In this document: positions 8,534 to 18,278 of the stretch, piece after piece | How the letters are laid out: the number at the start of each line of letters is the position of its first letter | How positions within the stretch are numbered: the stretch's first letter is position 1 | From: Bacteroidota bacterium | GTDB lineage: Bacteria > Bacteroidota > Ignavibacteria > Kapaibacteriales > UBA2268 | Direction of reading: 5' to 3' | Assembly: GCA_029974985.1 (NCBI GenBank) | Contig: JARKQC010000243.1 | Span: forward strand, 62,001-126,000 | Length of the DNA: 64,000 nucleotides | Position numbers and translations under genes: made by a program | Notes under the pieces: model-generated | Databases searched by the model: none | Told to the model about the DNA's origin: nothing | Seen by the model: the letters and a program-made list of their open reading frames with translations, nothing else

Positions 8534-9532
8534 TTAATAATTAATTACGTAATTATTTAAAGCTTTCATATATTGCACTCTTTCAAAAGTGCTTGGGTCA
8601 GCAACATTTTGTTGGCACATACTGCCTTGTAATTGCATTACTGACTCATATTCGTGTTTAGTAAGCCATTCAATAAGCTCTTCTTTTATATCTTTAATAT
8701 AATCAACCCCATAACGAAGTAAAGTAGAGCATAGCATAACGACATTCGAGCCTACGAGCAACATTTTAATAACATCTTCACCGTAATGAATTCCAGAAGT
8801 AGCAGCTAAATCTGCTTTAATTCTATTTTTTAGTATTGCTATCCAACGCATTGGAATACGCATATCAGTAGGGCTACTTAAGATAATATGTGGTTTAACT
8901 TCAAGCTCTTCTAAATCAATATCTGGTTGATAAAATCTGTTAAATAAAACTAATGAATTGGCACCAGCATCATCAAATTTTTTAGCCATATTTGCAAAAT
9001 TTGTGAAAAAAGGACTTAATTTCAAAGCAACGGGAATAGTAACATTGCTTTTTACAGCTTTTAAAATTTCTAAATAATTGTTTTCTATTTCTGTAGCATC
9101 TTGCTCAAAAGAAGTTGGAATATTATAAATATTTAATTCTATAGCATCTGCGCCAGCTTCTTGCATTAATTTTGCGTATTCTGTCCAGCCACCAATAGTT
9201 TTACCATTTAAACTTGCAATAATAGGAATATTTACGCTTTCTTTGGCCTTACGAATTAATTCTAAATATTGCTCTGGACCTAAATTAAAATCAACATCAC
9301 TTGGAAAATAACTTAGTGATTCTGCAAAAGATTCAGTACCAACTGTAGTATTATAAAATAATTCTTTTTGTTCGTATTCAATTTGTTCTTCAAAAATTGA
9401 GTATAAAACCATTGCTGCCGCTTCGGCATCTTCAATTTTTTTAATACCATCAATTGTTTTTGATAGTGGACTTGCGGATACTACCAAAGGTGATTTTAAG
9501 GTCATACCCAAATATTTTGTTGTCAAATCCAT
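8534..9532 (-). CDS. Dihydroorotate-dehydrogenase-like flavoprotein
   Basis: About 332 residues, an FMN-binding TIM barrel of the dihydroorotate dehydrogenase superfamily. It starts DLTTKYLGMTLKSPLVVSAS, the family's opening strand, and has ADLAATSGIHYGEDVIKMLL for the phosphate-binding end. The motif N-x-S-C-P-N found in true dihydroorotate dehydrogenases is replaced by NIYNIPTS, so pyrimidine synthesis is unlikely. It resembles a subfamily usually annotated only as dihydroorotate dehydrogenase-like and often encoded beside nifJ, as here. An electron-transfer role with PFOR is inference. An in-frame ATG at 9544 exists, but its codons (ATGGAG) form the ribosome-binding site of the ATG at 9532, so I start there. 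pyrD function cannot be fully excluded. Confidence 0.85.
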   Translation of the reverse strand: MDLTTKYLGMTLKSPLVVSASPLSKTIDGIKKIEDAEAAAMVLYSIFEEQIEYEQKELFYNTTVGTESFAESLSYFPSDVDFNLGPEQYLELIRKAKESVNIPIIASLNGKTIGGWTEYAKLMQEAGADAIELNIYNIPTSFEQDATEIENNYLEILKAVKSNVTIPVALKLSPFFTNFANMAKKFDDAGANSLVLFNRFYQPDIDLEELEVKPHIILSSPTDMRIPMRWIAILKNRIKADLAATSGIHYGEDVIKMLLVGSNVVMLCSTLLRYGVDYIKDIKEELIEWLTKHEYESVMQLQGSMCQQNVADPSTFERVQYMKALNNYVINY

Positions 9533-9582
9533 TATAAACTCCATTTATTGTTATTAATTATTTTCATTATTTTTTTAATATT

Positions 9583-9607
9583 ACGGGTGGATTTTTCATC
9601 CACCCGT
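9583..9607 (-). other. GC-rich hairpin in nifJ-flavoprotein spacer
   Basis: Perfect 9-bp stem (ACGGGTGGA at 9583-9591, complement at 9599-9607) with a 7-base loop, 13 bases after the nifJ stop. On the minus strand it is followed by A-rich sequence, not a T run, so it is not a standard terminator. It may cap the 3' end of processed nifJ mRNA or be a partial terminator that lowers expression of the downstream gene. Confidence 0.55.
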
Positions 9608-9619
9608 ATGGAAAGTTAT

Positions 9620-12600
9620 TTATTTCTCTGCAGTTTCTTCGTTAATAACGCCGTATTCTGCTAAGTGTTTGTATTTTAAGAATCTCTTATTAACAAATTC
9701 CTGACTTGATTTGAATAATTCTTCTGCCACTTGTGGATTACTTTTCATCAACATTTGGAAACGTCCTTCGCCAACGAAATAATCTTTTACTGGAATTTTA
9801 GGTTCTTTACTATCAAGTGTTAAAAGATTCTTACCAACTTTTGCATTATCGGGATTAAATCTATAAAGCAACCATTGACCGCTATCAACAGCTAATTTTT
9901 GACGGCTATTTGGACGGCTCATATCAATACCGTGAGCGATACAAGGACTATAAGCAATAATTATTGAAGGACCGTCATAAGCTTCGGCTTCTAAGAAAGT
10001 CTTAAGAGTATGCTCATCTTTTGCACCCATAGCAACCGATGCTACATATACGTTGCCATAGCTCATTGCCATCATTCCTAAATCTTTCTTATTAGTATTC
10101 TTGCCACCAGCAGAGAATTTAGCAACTGCGCCCATTGGAGTAGATTTTGAGGTTTGTCCACCAGTATTTGAATACACTTCAGTATCAAGAACTAATATAT
10201 TAATATTTTTTCCAGATGCTATAACGTGGTCGAGTCCACCGTATCCAATATCATAAGCCCAACCGTCTCCACCGAATACCCAAACGCTTTTCTTAACAAG
10301 ATAGTCTGCAACTGCATTTAATCTTTTAGCTTCGAGTGCATCTAATTTCGTGAGTATATCTTTTAATTTAGCAATCCTTTCTCTTTGTTCTGCAATGCCT
10401 TTTTCATCTGTTGTATTTGAATTATTAATAAGTTCGTCAACAAATTCAGTACCTAATTCATTTCTCAAATTATTTAATAAATGAATTGCTACTTCTTGCT
10501 GCTTATCAATAGCTAATTTAAATCCAAGTCCGAATTCAGCATTATCTTCAAATAATGAATTTGCCCATGCTGGACCGCGCCCATTTTCATCTTTTGCATA
10601 AGGTGTCGTTGGAAGGTTAGCACCATAAATTGATGAACATCCAGTTGCATTTGCAATAATAGCTCTATCGCCAAATAATTGAGTTACTAATTTAATATAT
10701 GGTGTTTCTCCACAACCCGAACAAGCACCCGAGAACTCAAATAATGGTCTTTGTAATTGTTGTAATCTAACTTGATTAATATTTATTCTTGTTCTATCTA
10801 AATCTGGAATGCTTAAGAAATAATCCCAGTTTACACTTTCATTTTCTCTTAATGGAGCTTGTGGTTCCATATTAATAGCAAATAGACTTGTATTAGTTTT
10901 GTTCTTCGCGGGACATACTTCAACACAAGCACCACAACCCGTACAATCCTCTGGTGCTACTTGAATTGTATATTTCATATTTTCAATTTTGAAACCTTTA
11001 TCTCGTGCATCTGTATATTTGAAAGTTTCTGGAACGTTTTCGAGATATTTTTCATCATATACTTTAATTCTAATTGCAGCGTGCGGACATACAAACGCAC
11101 ATTTACCGCATTGAGTACAAGTATCTGGATCCCATACTGGAATTGTAAGAGCGATATTTCTTTTTTCCCAGCGTGCAGTATCTGTGGGCCAAGTACCATC
11201 AATTGGAAATGCACTAACGGGAATATTATCGCCATTACCAGCAATAATTTGTCCAATTACATCTTTAACAAATTGTGGAGCCTTATCTGATACTGGCGGG
11301 TGAATTTCAAAATTACTTGTTATTTCATTTGGTACTGGTATTTCGTGTAAATGTTCTAATGTATTATCAACAGCTTTCATATTCATAGCAACAATTACAT
11401 CACCTTTTCTACCATAAGTTTTACGAATAGATTCTTTAATCTGTTCAATTGCTTCATCTTTAGGTAATACGCCAGAAATAGCAAAGAAACATACTTGCAT
11501 TATTGTATTAATGCGGCGTCCCATACCACTTTTTTCAGCAACGGTTTGAGCATCTATTGCATATAATTTAATTTTTTTCTCAATAATTTGTTTTTGTTGT
11601 GATTTTGGCAAACTATTCCATACTTCTTCTTTAGGCAATGGAGAATTAATTAAAAATACACCACCATCAACTAAAGTTGCGGCAAGATCAAATTTTTCTA
11701 AAAAGACTAATTGATGAACACCAACAAAATTAGATTTTGAAATCAAATATGGTGAGCGAATATAATTAGGACCAAATCTTAAGTGAGATACAGTAAGTGA
11801 TCCTGATTTCTTTGAGTCATAAACAAAATAACCCTGTGCATAATTATTTGTATTTTCACCAATGATTTTTATTGAGTTTTTGTTTGCACCAACTGTACCA
11901 TCAGAGCCAAGACCATAGAATAAAGCACGAATAACATTATCGGCTTCGATATCAAATGTATAATCAACATCAAGACTTGTGAAATTAACATCATCATTGA
12001 TACCAACTGTAAAATGATTTTTTGAGTTACTTGCTCTCATATTATCAAATACAGCTTTAACCATTGCTGGTGTGAATTCTTTTGATGATAATCCATAGCG
12101 TCCCGTCAATAATTTTGGCATTTGTTTAAGATTGCCATATCCAAGCCCAATACCTTCGAATAATGTATTTACAACATCGAGATAAAGTGGTTCGCCACTT
12201 GCACCGGGTTCTTTTGTACGATCGAGAACTGTAATATTTTTAATTGTTGCTGGAATTTGTTCCATAAACATTTTTATATCAAAAGGTCTATATAATCTAA
12301 CTTTAATAAGAGCAGTTTTTTCACCTTTTAAATTTAAATGTTCTACTGTTTCGTGAACAGTTTCGCAACCCGAACCCATTAAAATAATTAAATCTTCAGC
12401 ATCTGGTGCACCAACATATTCATATAAATGATATTGTCTGCCCGTTAATTTAGCAAATTTATCCATTTGTTTTTGTACAATTTGTGGACAGCGATTATAA
12501 AATTGATTTGCTGTTTCACGATTTTGGAAAAAGACGTCTGGATTTTGAGCCGTACCTCTTAATACTGGACGGTCTGGAGTTAAAGCACGATTTCTATGGG

Positions 12601-13207
12601 CAGTAACCAAATCTTCGTCAATCATTTCTCTCATAATTGAATCTGGAATTACTTCAATTTTTGATACTTCATGTGAAGTACGAAAACCGTCGAAGAAATG
12701 CACAAAAGGGATTCTTGCTTCTAATGTAGAAGCTTGTGATATTAAAGCAAAATCCATTACTTCTTGTACAGAAGAAGCACCAAGAAAAGCAAAACCAGTA
12801 CCACGTGCCGCCATAATATCACTATGGTCGCCAAATATAGAAAGTGCGTGTGTTGCTAATGACCTTGCCGATATATTAAAGACTGATGGAGTTAATTCAC
12901 CAGCTATTTTATACATATTAGGTATTTTTAGAAGTAATCCTTGTGATGCTGTAAATGTTGTTGTCAATGCACCAGCTTGAAGTGAGCCATGAGTAGCGCC
13001 AGCGGCACCGCCTTCACTTTGCATTTCGTAAACAGTTGGAACGTTGCCCCAAATATTTTTGTAACCTTTCGATGCCCATTCATCAGCCCACTCACCCATA
13101 TTTGAAGAAGGTGTAATTGGATAAATGGCACATACTTCATTGACTCTGTACATTACATAAGCTGCGGCTTCGTTGCCGTCTATCGTAATATAAGTTTTTT
13201 CTGTCAT
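9620..13207 (-). CDS. nifJ: Pyruvate:ferredoxin (flavodoxin) oxidoreductase
   Basis: 1,195 residues, full length for the single-chain homodimeric enzyme that converts pyruvate and CoA to acetyl-CoA, CO2 and reduced ferredoxin. Order of domains: alpha/pyrimidine domain (residue 1 on, with ICPITPSSNMGEWADEW-like YPITPSSNMGEWADEW), domain II (about 260-410), gamma domain (about 415-625), a two-cluster ferredoxin domain (CTQCGKCAFVCP near 693, CTGCGACVEVCP near 751), and the ThDP domain (CSGCGETPY near 825, GDGWAYDIGYGGLDHV near 977, EVYSNTGGQTSKSTP). Cysteines for three 4Fe-4S clusters appear intact. It is first gene of the island and lies divergent from glmS. The shared 443-base gap must hold its promoter, which I could not pinpoint. 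Confidence 0.98.
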   Translation of the reverse strand: MTEKTYITIDGNEAAAYVMYRVNEVCAIYPITPSSNMGEWADEWASKGYKNIWGNVPTVYEMQSEGGAAGATHGSLQAGALTTTFTASQGLLLKIPNMYKIAGELTPSVFNISARSLATHALSIFGDHSDIMAARGTGFAFLGASSVQEVMDFALISQASTLEARIPFVHFFDGFRTSHEVSKIEVIPDSIMREMIDEDLVTAHRNRALTPDRPVLRGTAQNPDVFFQNRETANQFYNRCPQIVQKQMDKFAKLTGRQYHLYEYVGAPDAEDLIILMGSGCETVHETVEHLNLKGEKTALIKVRLYRPFDIKMFMEQIPATIKNITVLDRTKEPGASGEPLYLDVVNTLFEGIGLGYGNLKQMPKLLTGRYGLSSKEFTPAMVKAVFDNMRASNSKNHFTVGINDDVNFTSLDVDYTFDIEADNVIRALFYGLGSDGTVGANKNSIKIIGENTNNYAQGYFVYDSKKSGSLTVSHLRFGPNYIRSPYLISKSNFVGVHQLVFLEKFDLAATLVDGGVFLINSPLPKEEVWNSLPKSQQKQIIEKKIKLYAIDAQTVAEKSGMGRRINTIMQVCFFAISGVLPKDEAIEQIKESIRKTYGRKGDVIVAMNMKAVDNTLEHLHEIPVPNEITSNFEIHPPVSDKAPQFVKDVIGQIIAGNGDNIPVSAFPIDGTWPTDTARWEKRNIALTIPVWDPDTCTQCGKCAFVCPHAAIRIKVYDEKYLENVPETFKYTDARDKGFKIENMKYTIQVAPEDCTGCGACVEVCPAKNKTNTSLFAINMEPQAPLRENESVNWDYFLSIPDLDRTRININQVRLQQLQRPLFEFSGACSGCGETPYIKLVTQLFGDRAIIANATGCSSIYGANLPTTPYAKDENGRGPAWANSLFEDNAEFGLGFKLAIDKQQEVAIHLLNNLRNELGTEFVDELINNSNTTDEKGIAEQRERIAKLKDILTKLDALEAKRLNAVADYLVKKSVWVFGGDGWAYDIGYGGLDHVIASGKNINILVLDTEVYSNTGGQTSKSTPMGAVAKFSAGGKNTNKKDLGMMAMSYGNVYVASVAMGAKDEHTLKTFLEAEAYDGPSIIIAYSPCIAHGIDMSRPNSRQKLAVDSGQWLLYRFNPDNAKVGKNLLTLDSKEPKIPVKDYFVGEGRFQMLMKSNPQVAEELFKSSQEFVNKRFLKYKHLAEYGVINEETAEK

Positions 13208-13650
13208 ATTTATTGCCCCATTAACTTAATTATGAATATATTTATTACTCAATAGAAAATTATATAATAGTAATTTAAAAACATTTAAAAATACGCAATT
13301 TAAACTAAAAATAAAAGAAAAATTACAAATAAGTCATTAATTATCATAAAGTTGTGTATGCGAGACTTAATAAAATATTAGTCTAACATAAAATTATAAG
13401 GATTGCTTATGATTAAATTTTTAATATTTATACTTTCAAAATTTTGTTATAATTATGCTTAATTATATAATTTATCTATATTTACATAGATAGATATAAA
13501 TATATAAGATATTGTTTTTTAATAATAGAAAAATATTAAAAAAATATTTAATATTATATTAAGTAAAAAAATGATAAATTATAGTATTAAAATAATTCTT
13601 ATATTTGTAATTAAAATTTAGCTTCAAATTAATTTAATGAGAAAAATAAT
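13208..13650. other. Divergent intergenic region between nifJ and glmS
   Basis: 443 bases, very AT-rich. It must carry promoters for both flanking genes. A TATATTTG (13600-13607) about 45 bases before glmS fits the Bacteroidota -7 box, but no TTG lies at the matching -33 distance. A 17-codon open frame at 13409-13462 is too short to call. No RNA gene or glmS-type ribozyme was recognised. Confidence 0.5.
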
Positions 13651-15483
13651 ATGTGCGGTATAATTGGATATATTGGTGATAAACCTGTTTCAAAGATTTT
13701 AATTAATGGCTTGAAAAGAATGGAATATCGCGGATATGATTCAGCTGGTATATCAATTTTACAAGATAATAAAATTTATACTATTAAAAAGAAAGGTAAG
13801 GTAGCAGAATTAGAAAAAATGGTAAATCACGAAGTATTCCATTCTAATTATGGTATCGCTCATACAAGGTGGGCTACACATGGCTATCCTAATGATATAA
13901 ATGCCCATCCACACCTTGATAATTCTGGTGATATTAGCATTGTTCATAATGGTATTATCGAAAATTATTCGGTATTGAAAACAAAACTATTATCTGATGG
14001 ATATTCATTTAAATCCGAAACTGATACAGAAGTTTTAGCTGTCTTTATTGGTTCGATATATGAAAAAATTAAAGATATTGAAACATCGATCAGATTAGCT
14101 TTAAGAGAAGTTGATGGAACTTTTGGTTTATTAGTTTTATCTAAACGAGAACCAGAAAAATTAATTGCGGCACGCCGCGGCTCTCCATTATTACTCGGTG
14201 TCGGTAATGGTGAATATCTTGTTGCCTCTGATGCTTCTGCTGTTATACAATATACAAAGCAAGTGATTTATCTTAATGATAATGAAATTTGTACAATTTC
14301 ACACGATGGATATTCAATCAAAACGATTGAAAATGAAGATACAGAGCCAATTATTGAAGAAATAGAATTTGATTTAGAGCATATCGAAAAGGGTGGATTT
14401 GACCATTTTATGCTTAAAGAAATTTTTGAGCAACCAGATACAATACACGATGCATTCCGTGGTCGTCTTTTAGTTGATGAGGGAAATGTAAAACTTGGAG
14501 GTCTGAATGCGGTTATCGAACAATTAAGAAATACTGATAGAATAATTATTACTGCTTGCGGAACTTCTTGGCATTCTGGCTTAGTAGCAGAATATTTAAT
14601 TGAGTCGTTAGCGGGAGTTTCTGTTGAAGTTGAATATGCCTCAGAGTTTAGATATAGAAATCCAATAATAAATAAAAATGATATCGTGTTTGCTATTTCT
14701 CAAAGTGGTGAGACAGCCGATACATTAGCCGCAATAAAAGAAGCCAAACAAAAGGGCGCGATTGTGTTGGGTATCGTTAATGTCGTTGGTAGCTCTATTG
14801 CTCGAGAAACTGATGCGGGAGTTTATATACATGCTGGACCAGAAATAGGAGTCGCCTCAACAAAAGCATTTACCTCTCAATTGACTGTATTTACTCTAAT
14901 TGCACTATTAATTGGAAGAATGAGAAATCTAAGTAAATGGGAAGGACAAAAAATTGCAAAAGAAATTACTCTAATTCCAGATAAAATTAGATATATTCTT
15001 GAACAAAAAGATAAAATTAAAGAAATTGCAAATATTTACTCAAAAGTAAGAAATTTCTTATATCTTGGCAGAGGATATAATTTTCCCGTAGCATTAGAAG
15101 GTGCGTTAAAATTAAAAGAAATCTCGTATATTCATGCAGAAGGATATCCAGCAGCTGAAATGAAGCACGGACCTATCGCATTGATAGATGAAAATATGCC
15201 CGTTGTCATTATTGCAACAAAAGATGAAATTTATGATAAAGTATTCTCAAATATTGAAGAAGTAAAAGCAAGAAAAGGAAAGATTATTGCTATTGCAAAT
15301 GTTGGTGATGAAAAAATATGTGAAGTCGCTGACCACGTGATTTATATACCTGAAACATTACCTGTATTGACCCCTTTGCTTTCTGTTATTCCTCTTCAAT
15401 TATTGGCTTATTATGTTGCATTAGATTTGAATTGCGATATTGATAAACCAAGAAATTTAGCAAAAAGTGTAACTGTTGAATAA
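13651..15483 (+). CDS. glmS: Glutamine--fructose-6-phosphate aminotransferase (isomerising)
   Basis: 610 residues, standard length. It makes glucosamine-6-phosphate for peptidoglycan and LPS. The N-terminal glutaminase domain begins MCGIIGYIGDKP, where Cys2 becomes the N-terminal nucleophile after Met removal. YRGYDSAGI and HTRWATHG are typical. From about residue 245 come two SIS (sugar isomerase) domains (TACGTSWHSG; SQSGETADTLAAIKEA; LGRGYNFPVALEGALKLKE), and the C-terminus ends LAKSVTVE, as in the family. The sugar-nucleotide dehydrogenase gene begins 18 bases downstream, so both probably form a cell-envelope sugar operon. Confidence 0.98.
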   Translation: MCGIIGYIGDKPVSKILINGLKRMEYRGYDSAGISILQDNKIYTIKKKGKVAELEKMVNHEVFHSNYGIAHTRWATHGYPNDINAHPHLDNSGDISIVHNGIIENYSVLKTKLLSDGYSFKSETDTEVLAVFIGSIYEKIKDIETSIRLALREVDGTFGLLVLSKREPEKLIAARRGSPLLLGVGNGEYLVASDASAVIQYTKQVIYLNDNEICTISHDGYSIKTIENEDTEPIIEEIEFDLEHIEKGGFDHFMLKEIFEQPDTIHDAFRGRLLVDEGNVKLGGLNAVIEQLRNTDRIIITACGTSWHSGLVAEYLIESLAGVSVEVEYASEFRYRNPIINKNDIVFAISQSGETADTLAAIKEAKQKGAIVLGIVNVVGSSIARETDAGVYIHAGPEIGVASTKAFTSQLTVFTLIALLIGRMRNLSKWEGQKIAKEITLIPDKIRYILEQKDKIKEIANIYSKVRNFLYLGRGYNFPVALEGALKLKEISYIHAEGYPAAEMKHGPIALIDENMPVVIIATKDEIYDKVFSNIEEVKARKGKIIAIANVGDEKICEVADHVIYIPETLPVLTPLLSVIPLQLLAYYVALDLNCDIDKPRNLAKSVTVE

Positions 15484-15501
15484 TTAATTTTAAAAAAATC
15501 T

Positions 15502-16773
15502 ATGAAAGTTTCCGTAATTGGATTAGGATATGTTGGGTTACCACTTGCATGTGCAATTGCCAAATCCACAACTCATAATGTAGTTGGTTTTGATAAAAGT
15601 GAAAGTAAAATATCAAAAATCAAAAATAGAATATGCCCAATTGATGATTTTCAATGTGAGCAAGATTTAAAAATTGTAAATTTGGAATGCTCTGCAAATC
15701 CAGATATTATCAATAATTCAGATATATATATTATATGTGTACCGACTCCTGTTTTAAATGATTATACACCTGATTTAAGCCCAATTAAAAATGCTGTAAG
15801 TACTGTTTCAAAGTATTTACAAAAAGGACAAAATATAGTTGTTGAATCAACCATAAACCCCGGTGTTTGTGATGAAATTGTTATTCCTTTACTCGAAGAA
15901 TTGACTAATTTGAAAGCAGGTTTAGATTTTGATGTCGCTCACTGTCCTGAAAGAATCAATCCTGGTGATCCTAATTGGAATGTTTATAATATTCCAAGAA
16001 ATATAGGCTCTACATCAAAAGAAGGTACAAAAATGTTAGCTGAGTTTTATCGCGAATTTGTGAATAATAGTATTAATGAAATGCCAAATTTAAAGACAAC
16101 CGAAGCAACAAAAATTATTGAAAACACTTTTAGAGATATTAATATTGCCTTGGTTAATGAATTAGCAAAATCTTTTGATGTTCTCGGTATTGATTTACTT
16201 GCAGTAATTAAAGGAGCCGCAAATAAACCTTTTGCATTTATGCCACATTATCCAAGCTGCGGAGTAGGAGGGCATTGTATTCCTGTTGACCCATATTATT
16301 TAATCGAAAGAGCTAAACAAAGCGGTTTCGACCATAAATTTTTAAAATTAGCAAGAGAGATTAATAATTCGATGCCAGAATATACAATTGACAAGCTTAT
16401 TGATGCATTAAATCATATCGAAAAACCTATTAAAAACACTCCTATTGGTTTATTAGGAATGTCTTATAAAGCAAATGTTGGTGATTTAAGAGAAAGCCCC
16501 TCAATTAAATTAAAAAGTTTTCTTGAGGAAAAATCCGCCAATTTATTTATCTATGACCCATATTTTCCAGAATTATCAAACACAAATTCAATAGATGAAT
16601 TATTAGAAAAATGCGATGCAATATTATTAGCAACAGACCATAAAGAGTTCAAATTGTTATCAGGTGAATTACTTAACAAGAAGAACGTAAAAGTAGTTAT
16701 TGACGGGAAAAATTTCTTAAATAAAGATGATATCGAGTGTTACAATATAATATATAAAGGGATTGGTCATTAA
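15502..16773 (+). CDS. UDP-sugar 6-dehydrogenase (UDP-GlcNAc/ManNAc dehydrogenase type)
   Basis: 423 residues of the UDP-glucose/GDP-mannose dehydrogenase family. The N-terminal Rossmann motif is VIGLGYVGLPLA, followed by CVPTPV and ESTINPG. The central domain has CPERINPGDPNW and the catalytic cysteine is in GVGGHCIPVDPYYL (Cys259). The C-terminal domain starts near LGMSYKANVGDLRESPS. The enzyme oxidises the C6 of a UDP-hexose to a uronic acid with two NAD+. The pattern resembles WecC/WbpA/TviB-type enzymes acting on UDP-N-acetylhexosamines, and the position after glmS fits amino-sugar use, but the substrate is inferred. The product likely enters surface polysaccharide. No glycosyltransferases are adjacent. 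Confidence 0.93.
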   Translation: MKVSVIGLGYVGLPLACAIAKSTTHNVVGFDKSESKISKIKNRICPIDDFQCEQDLKIVNLECSANPDIINNSDIYIICVPTPVLNDYTPDLSPIKNAVSTVSKYLQKGQNIVVESTINPGVCDEIVIPLLEELTNLKAGLDFDVAHCPERINPGDPNWNVYNIPRNIGSTSKEGTKMLAEFYREFVNNSINEMPNLKTTEATKIIENTFRDINIALVNELAKSFDVLGIDLLAVIKGAANKPFAFMPHYPSCGVGGHCIPVDPYYLIERAKQSGFDHKFLKLAREINNSMPEYTIDKLIDALNHIEKPIKNTPIGLLGMSYKANVGDLRESPSIKLKSFLEEKSANLFIYDPYFPELSNTNSIDELLEKCDAILLATDHKEFKLLSGELLNKKNVKVVIDGKNFLNKDDIECYNIIYKGIGH

Positions 16774-16782
16774 TTTTCTAAT

Positions 16783-16826
16783 TTTGAATAAGTAAAGAAG
16801 TAACATAAATTCTTTACTTATTCAAA
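16783..16826. terminator. Bidirectional terminator between UDP-sugar dehydrogenase and rsmB
   Basis: Long inverted repeat, about 17 bp, containing GAATAAGTAAAGAA (16786-16799) and its complement (16810-16823) and flanked by AAA/TTT. The loop is 10 bases. It lies between two convergent genes and probably stops both. Confidence 0.8.
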
Positions 16827-16844
16827 TCATTTATATTTAAAAAT

Positions 16845-18221
16845 TTATTTTCTAATCAATCTTGCCGCAAAAGCACCGTCCATTCCGCTTAAGTGTGGGA
16901 TTGACATATAAAAGCCATTTTTACACAATTCATTAGGCAAATAATTTTCAGCCGGATCTAATTCATACTCTGGATGATTTTCTAAAAACCATTTAATATT
17001 ATCTTCATTTTCTTCTGGCTCGATAGAGCAAGTTGAATAAACAAGTACACCACCAGATTTCAAAATTTTTGCTGCATTTTCTAATATTTTTCTTTGATGA
17101 ATAACTAATTTTGCAATATCTTCTGATTCTTTCTTCCATTTTATATCTGGTTTTTTAGATATTGTACCCGTTCCACTACAAGGTACATCTGCAAAAACTA
17201 TATCAGCATTTTCTTGGAAATTGTGAGTTTCAGCATCTCTTGGAATAGCTTGTATAATATCTAATTTTAAACGTTTAGCCCCTTCGATAATAAATCTAAG
17301 TTTTGATTCATGTTTATCAAAACTTAATACAGAACCTTTGTTATTCATTAATTCAGCCAATAAAAATGATTTGCCCCCTGGAGCGGCACAAATATCTAAT
17401 ACAATGTTGCCTTCTTTGGGATTTGCAAGAATTGCTGATAAAGTAGAACTAGGGTCTTGAATGGTAATTTTTCCACTTTTAAAAATATCACTTGCGGCTA
17501 TATCGTATCGTGGAGATTCTAAAAGTAGTGAATTGGGATTATATGGTGAAGCTGTGTAATTAATACAATGAGTATCAAAAATATTTTTGATTTCTTCGAC
17601 ATTTGAATTAATATTAACTACTCTTACTGCGGTATAAGGTCTTTTATTATTATAATCCATTAATTTTTCAGTTTCGTGCAAACCGTATCTATCCATCCAT
17701 TTTTTTACAAGCCATTTAGGATGAGAATATAAGACAGCATAAAAATAGGTTTCGTCTTCTGATTTGTCTGGATATCTAATATTTTCGATATTACGTGCTA
17801 TATTTCTTAAAACACCATTAACTATTGCCGCGGTTTTCTCACCTTGAATTCGTTTTACAAGCTCGACAGATTCAAAAATTGCGGCTGGAATAGGTATTCT
17901 ATTCAAATAAAGCATTTGATATAAAGCAATTCGCATAGAATTTTTTACTAAATTTAAGCATTTTTGATAATCACCGTGATAGAAACCCGTTAATATCCAA
18001 TCAATTTTTCCACGCCATCGAATAACACCATTTACTAACTCAGTTAATAAAGCTCTATCTTGGTGTATTAAATGTTCGTGTTTTAATTCATGACTAAGTA
18101 ATTTATCAATATATGAATCACTTCTATCATATCTATTTAAGATATTGACAGCTAATTGACGTACACTTGGAGTATAAGAATATTTTTTTTCATTTTCTTC
18201 AATTTCTTGATTACAATCCAT
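16845..18221 (-). CDS. rsmB: 16S rRNA (cytosine-967-C5)-methyltransferase
   Basis: 458 residues. The N-terminal ~150 residues are a NusB-like RNA-binding domain (RQLAVNILNRYDRSDSYID, LLTELVNGVIRWRGKIDWIL). The C-terminal two-thirds is an SAM-dependent methyltransferase of the RsmB/NOP family: SAM motif VLDICAAPGGKSFLLAELM, catalytic loop DVPCSGTGTISKKPD, and second cysteine in YSTCSIEPEENE. Both cysteines used for m5C formation are present. It probably modifies C967 of 16S rRNA. RsmF-like activity on other sites is a less likely alternative given the NusB domain. It is divergent from the next gene with a 57-base gap that contains a short tandem repeat of ATAGTTTTATA. Confidence 0.95.
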   Translation of the reverse strand: MDCNQEIEENEKKYSYTPSVRQLAVNILNRYDRSDSYIDKLLSHELKHEHLIHQDRALLTELVNGVIRWRGKIDWILTGFYHGDYQKCLNLVKNSMRIALYQMLYLNRIPIPAAIFESVELVKRIQGEKTAAIVNGVLRNIARNIENIRYPDKSEDETYFYAVLYSHPKWLVKKWMDRYGLHETEKLMDYNNKRPYTAVRVVNINSNVEEIKNIFDTHCINYTASPYNPNSLLLESPRYDIAASDIFKSGKITIQDPSSTLSAILANPKEGNIVLDICAAPGGKSFLLAELMNNKGSVLSFDKHESKLRFIIEGAKRLKLDIIQAIPRDAETHNFQENADIVFADVPCSGTGTISKKPDIKWKKESEDIAKLVIHQRKILENAAKILKSGGVLVYSTCSIEPEENEDNIKWFLENHPEYELDPAENYLPNELCKNGFYMSIPHLSGMDGAFAARLIRK

Positions 18222-18278
18222 AATAAAATAGTTTTATAATAGTTTTATACAATTTAAAAATATATTACGAGAAATATT

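Noticed and set aside
10961..11290. 109-codon open frame opposite nifJ
   Set aside because: It is the shadow of a conserved coding region on the other strand and has no recognisable protein motif.
13409..13462. 17-codon hydrophobic open frame with an AGGA-like site upstream
   Set aside because: It is too short and low-complexity to separate from chance in an AT-rich spacer.
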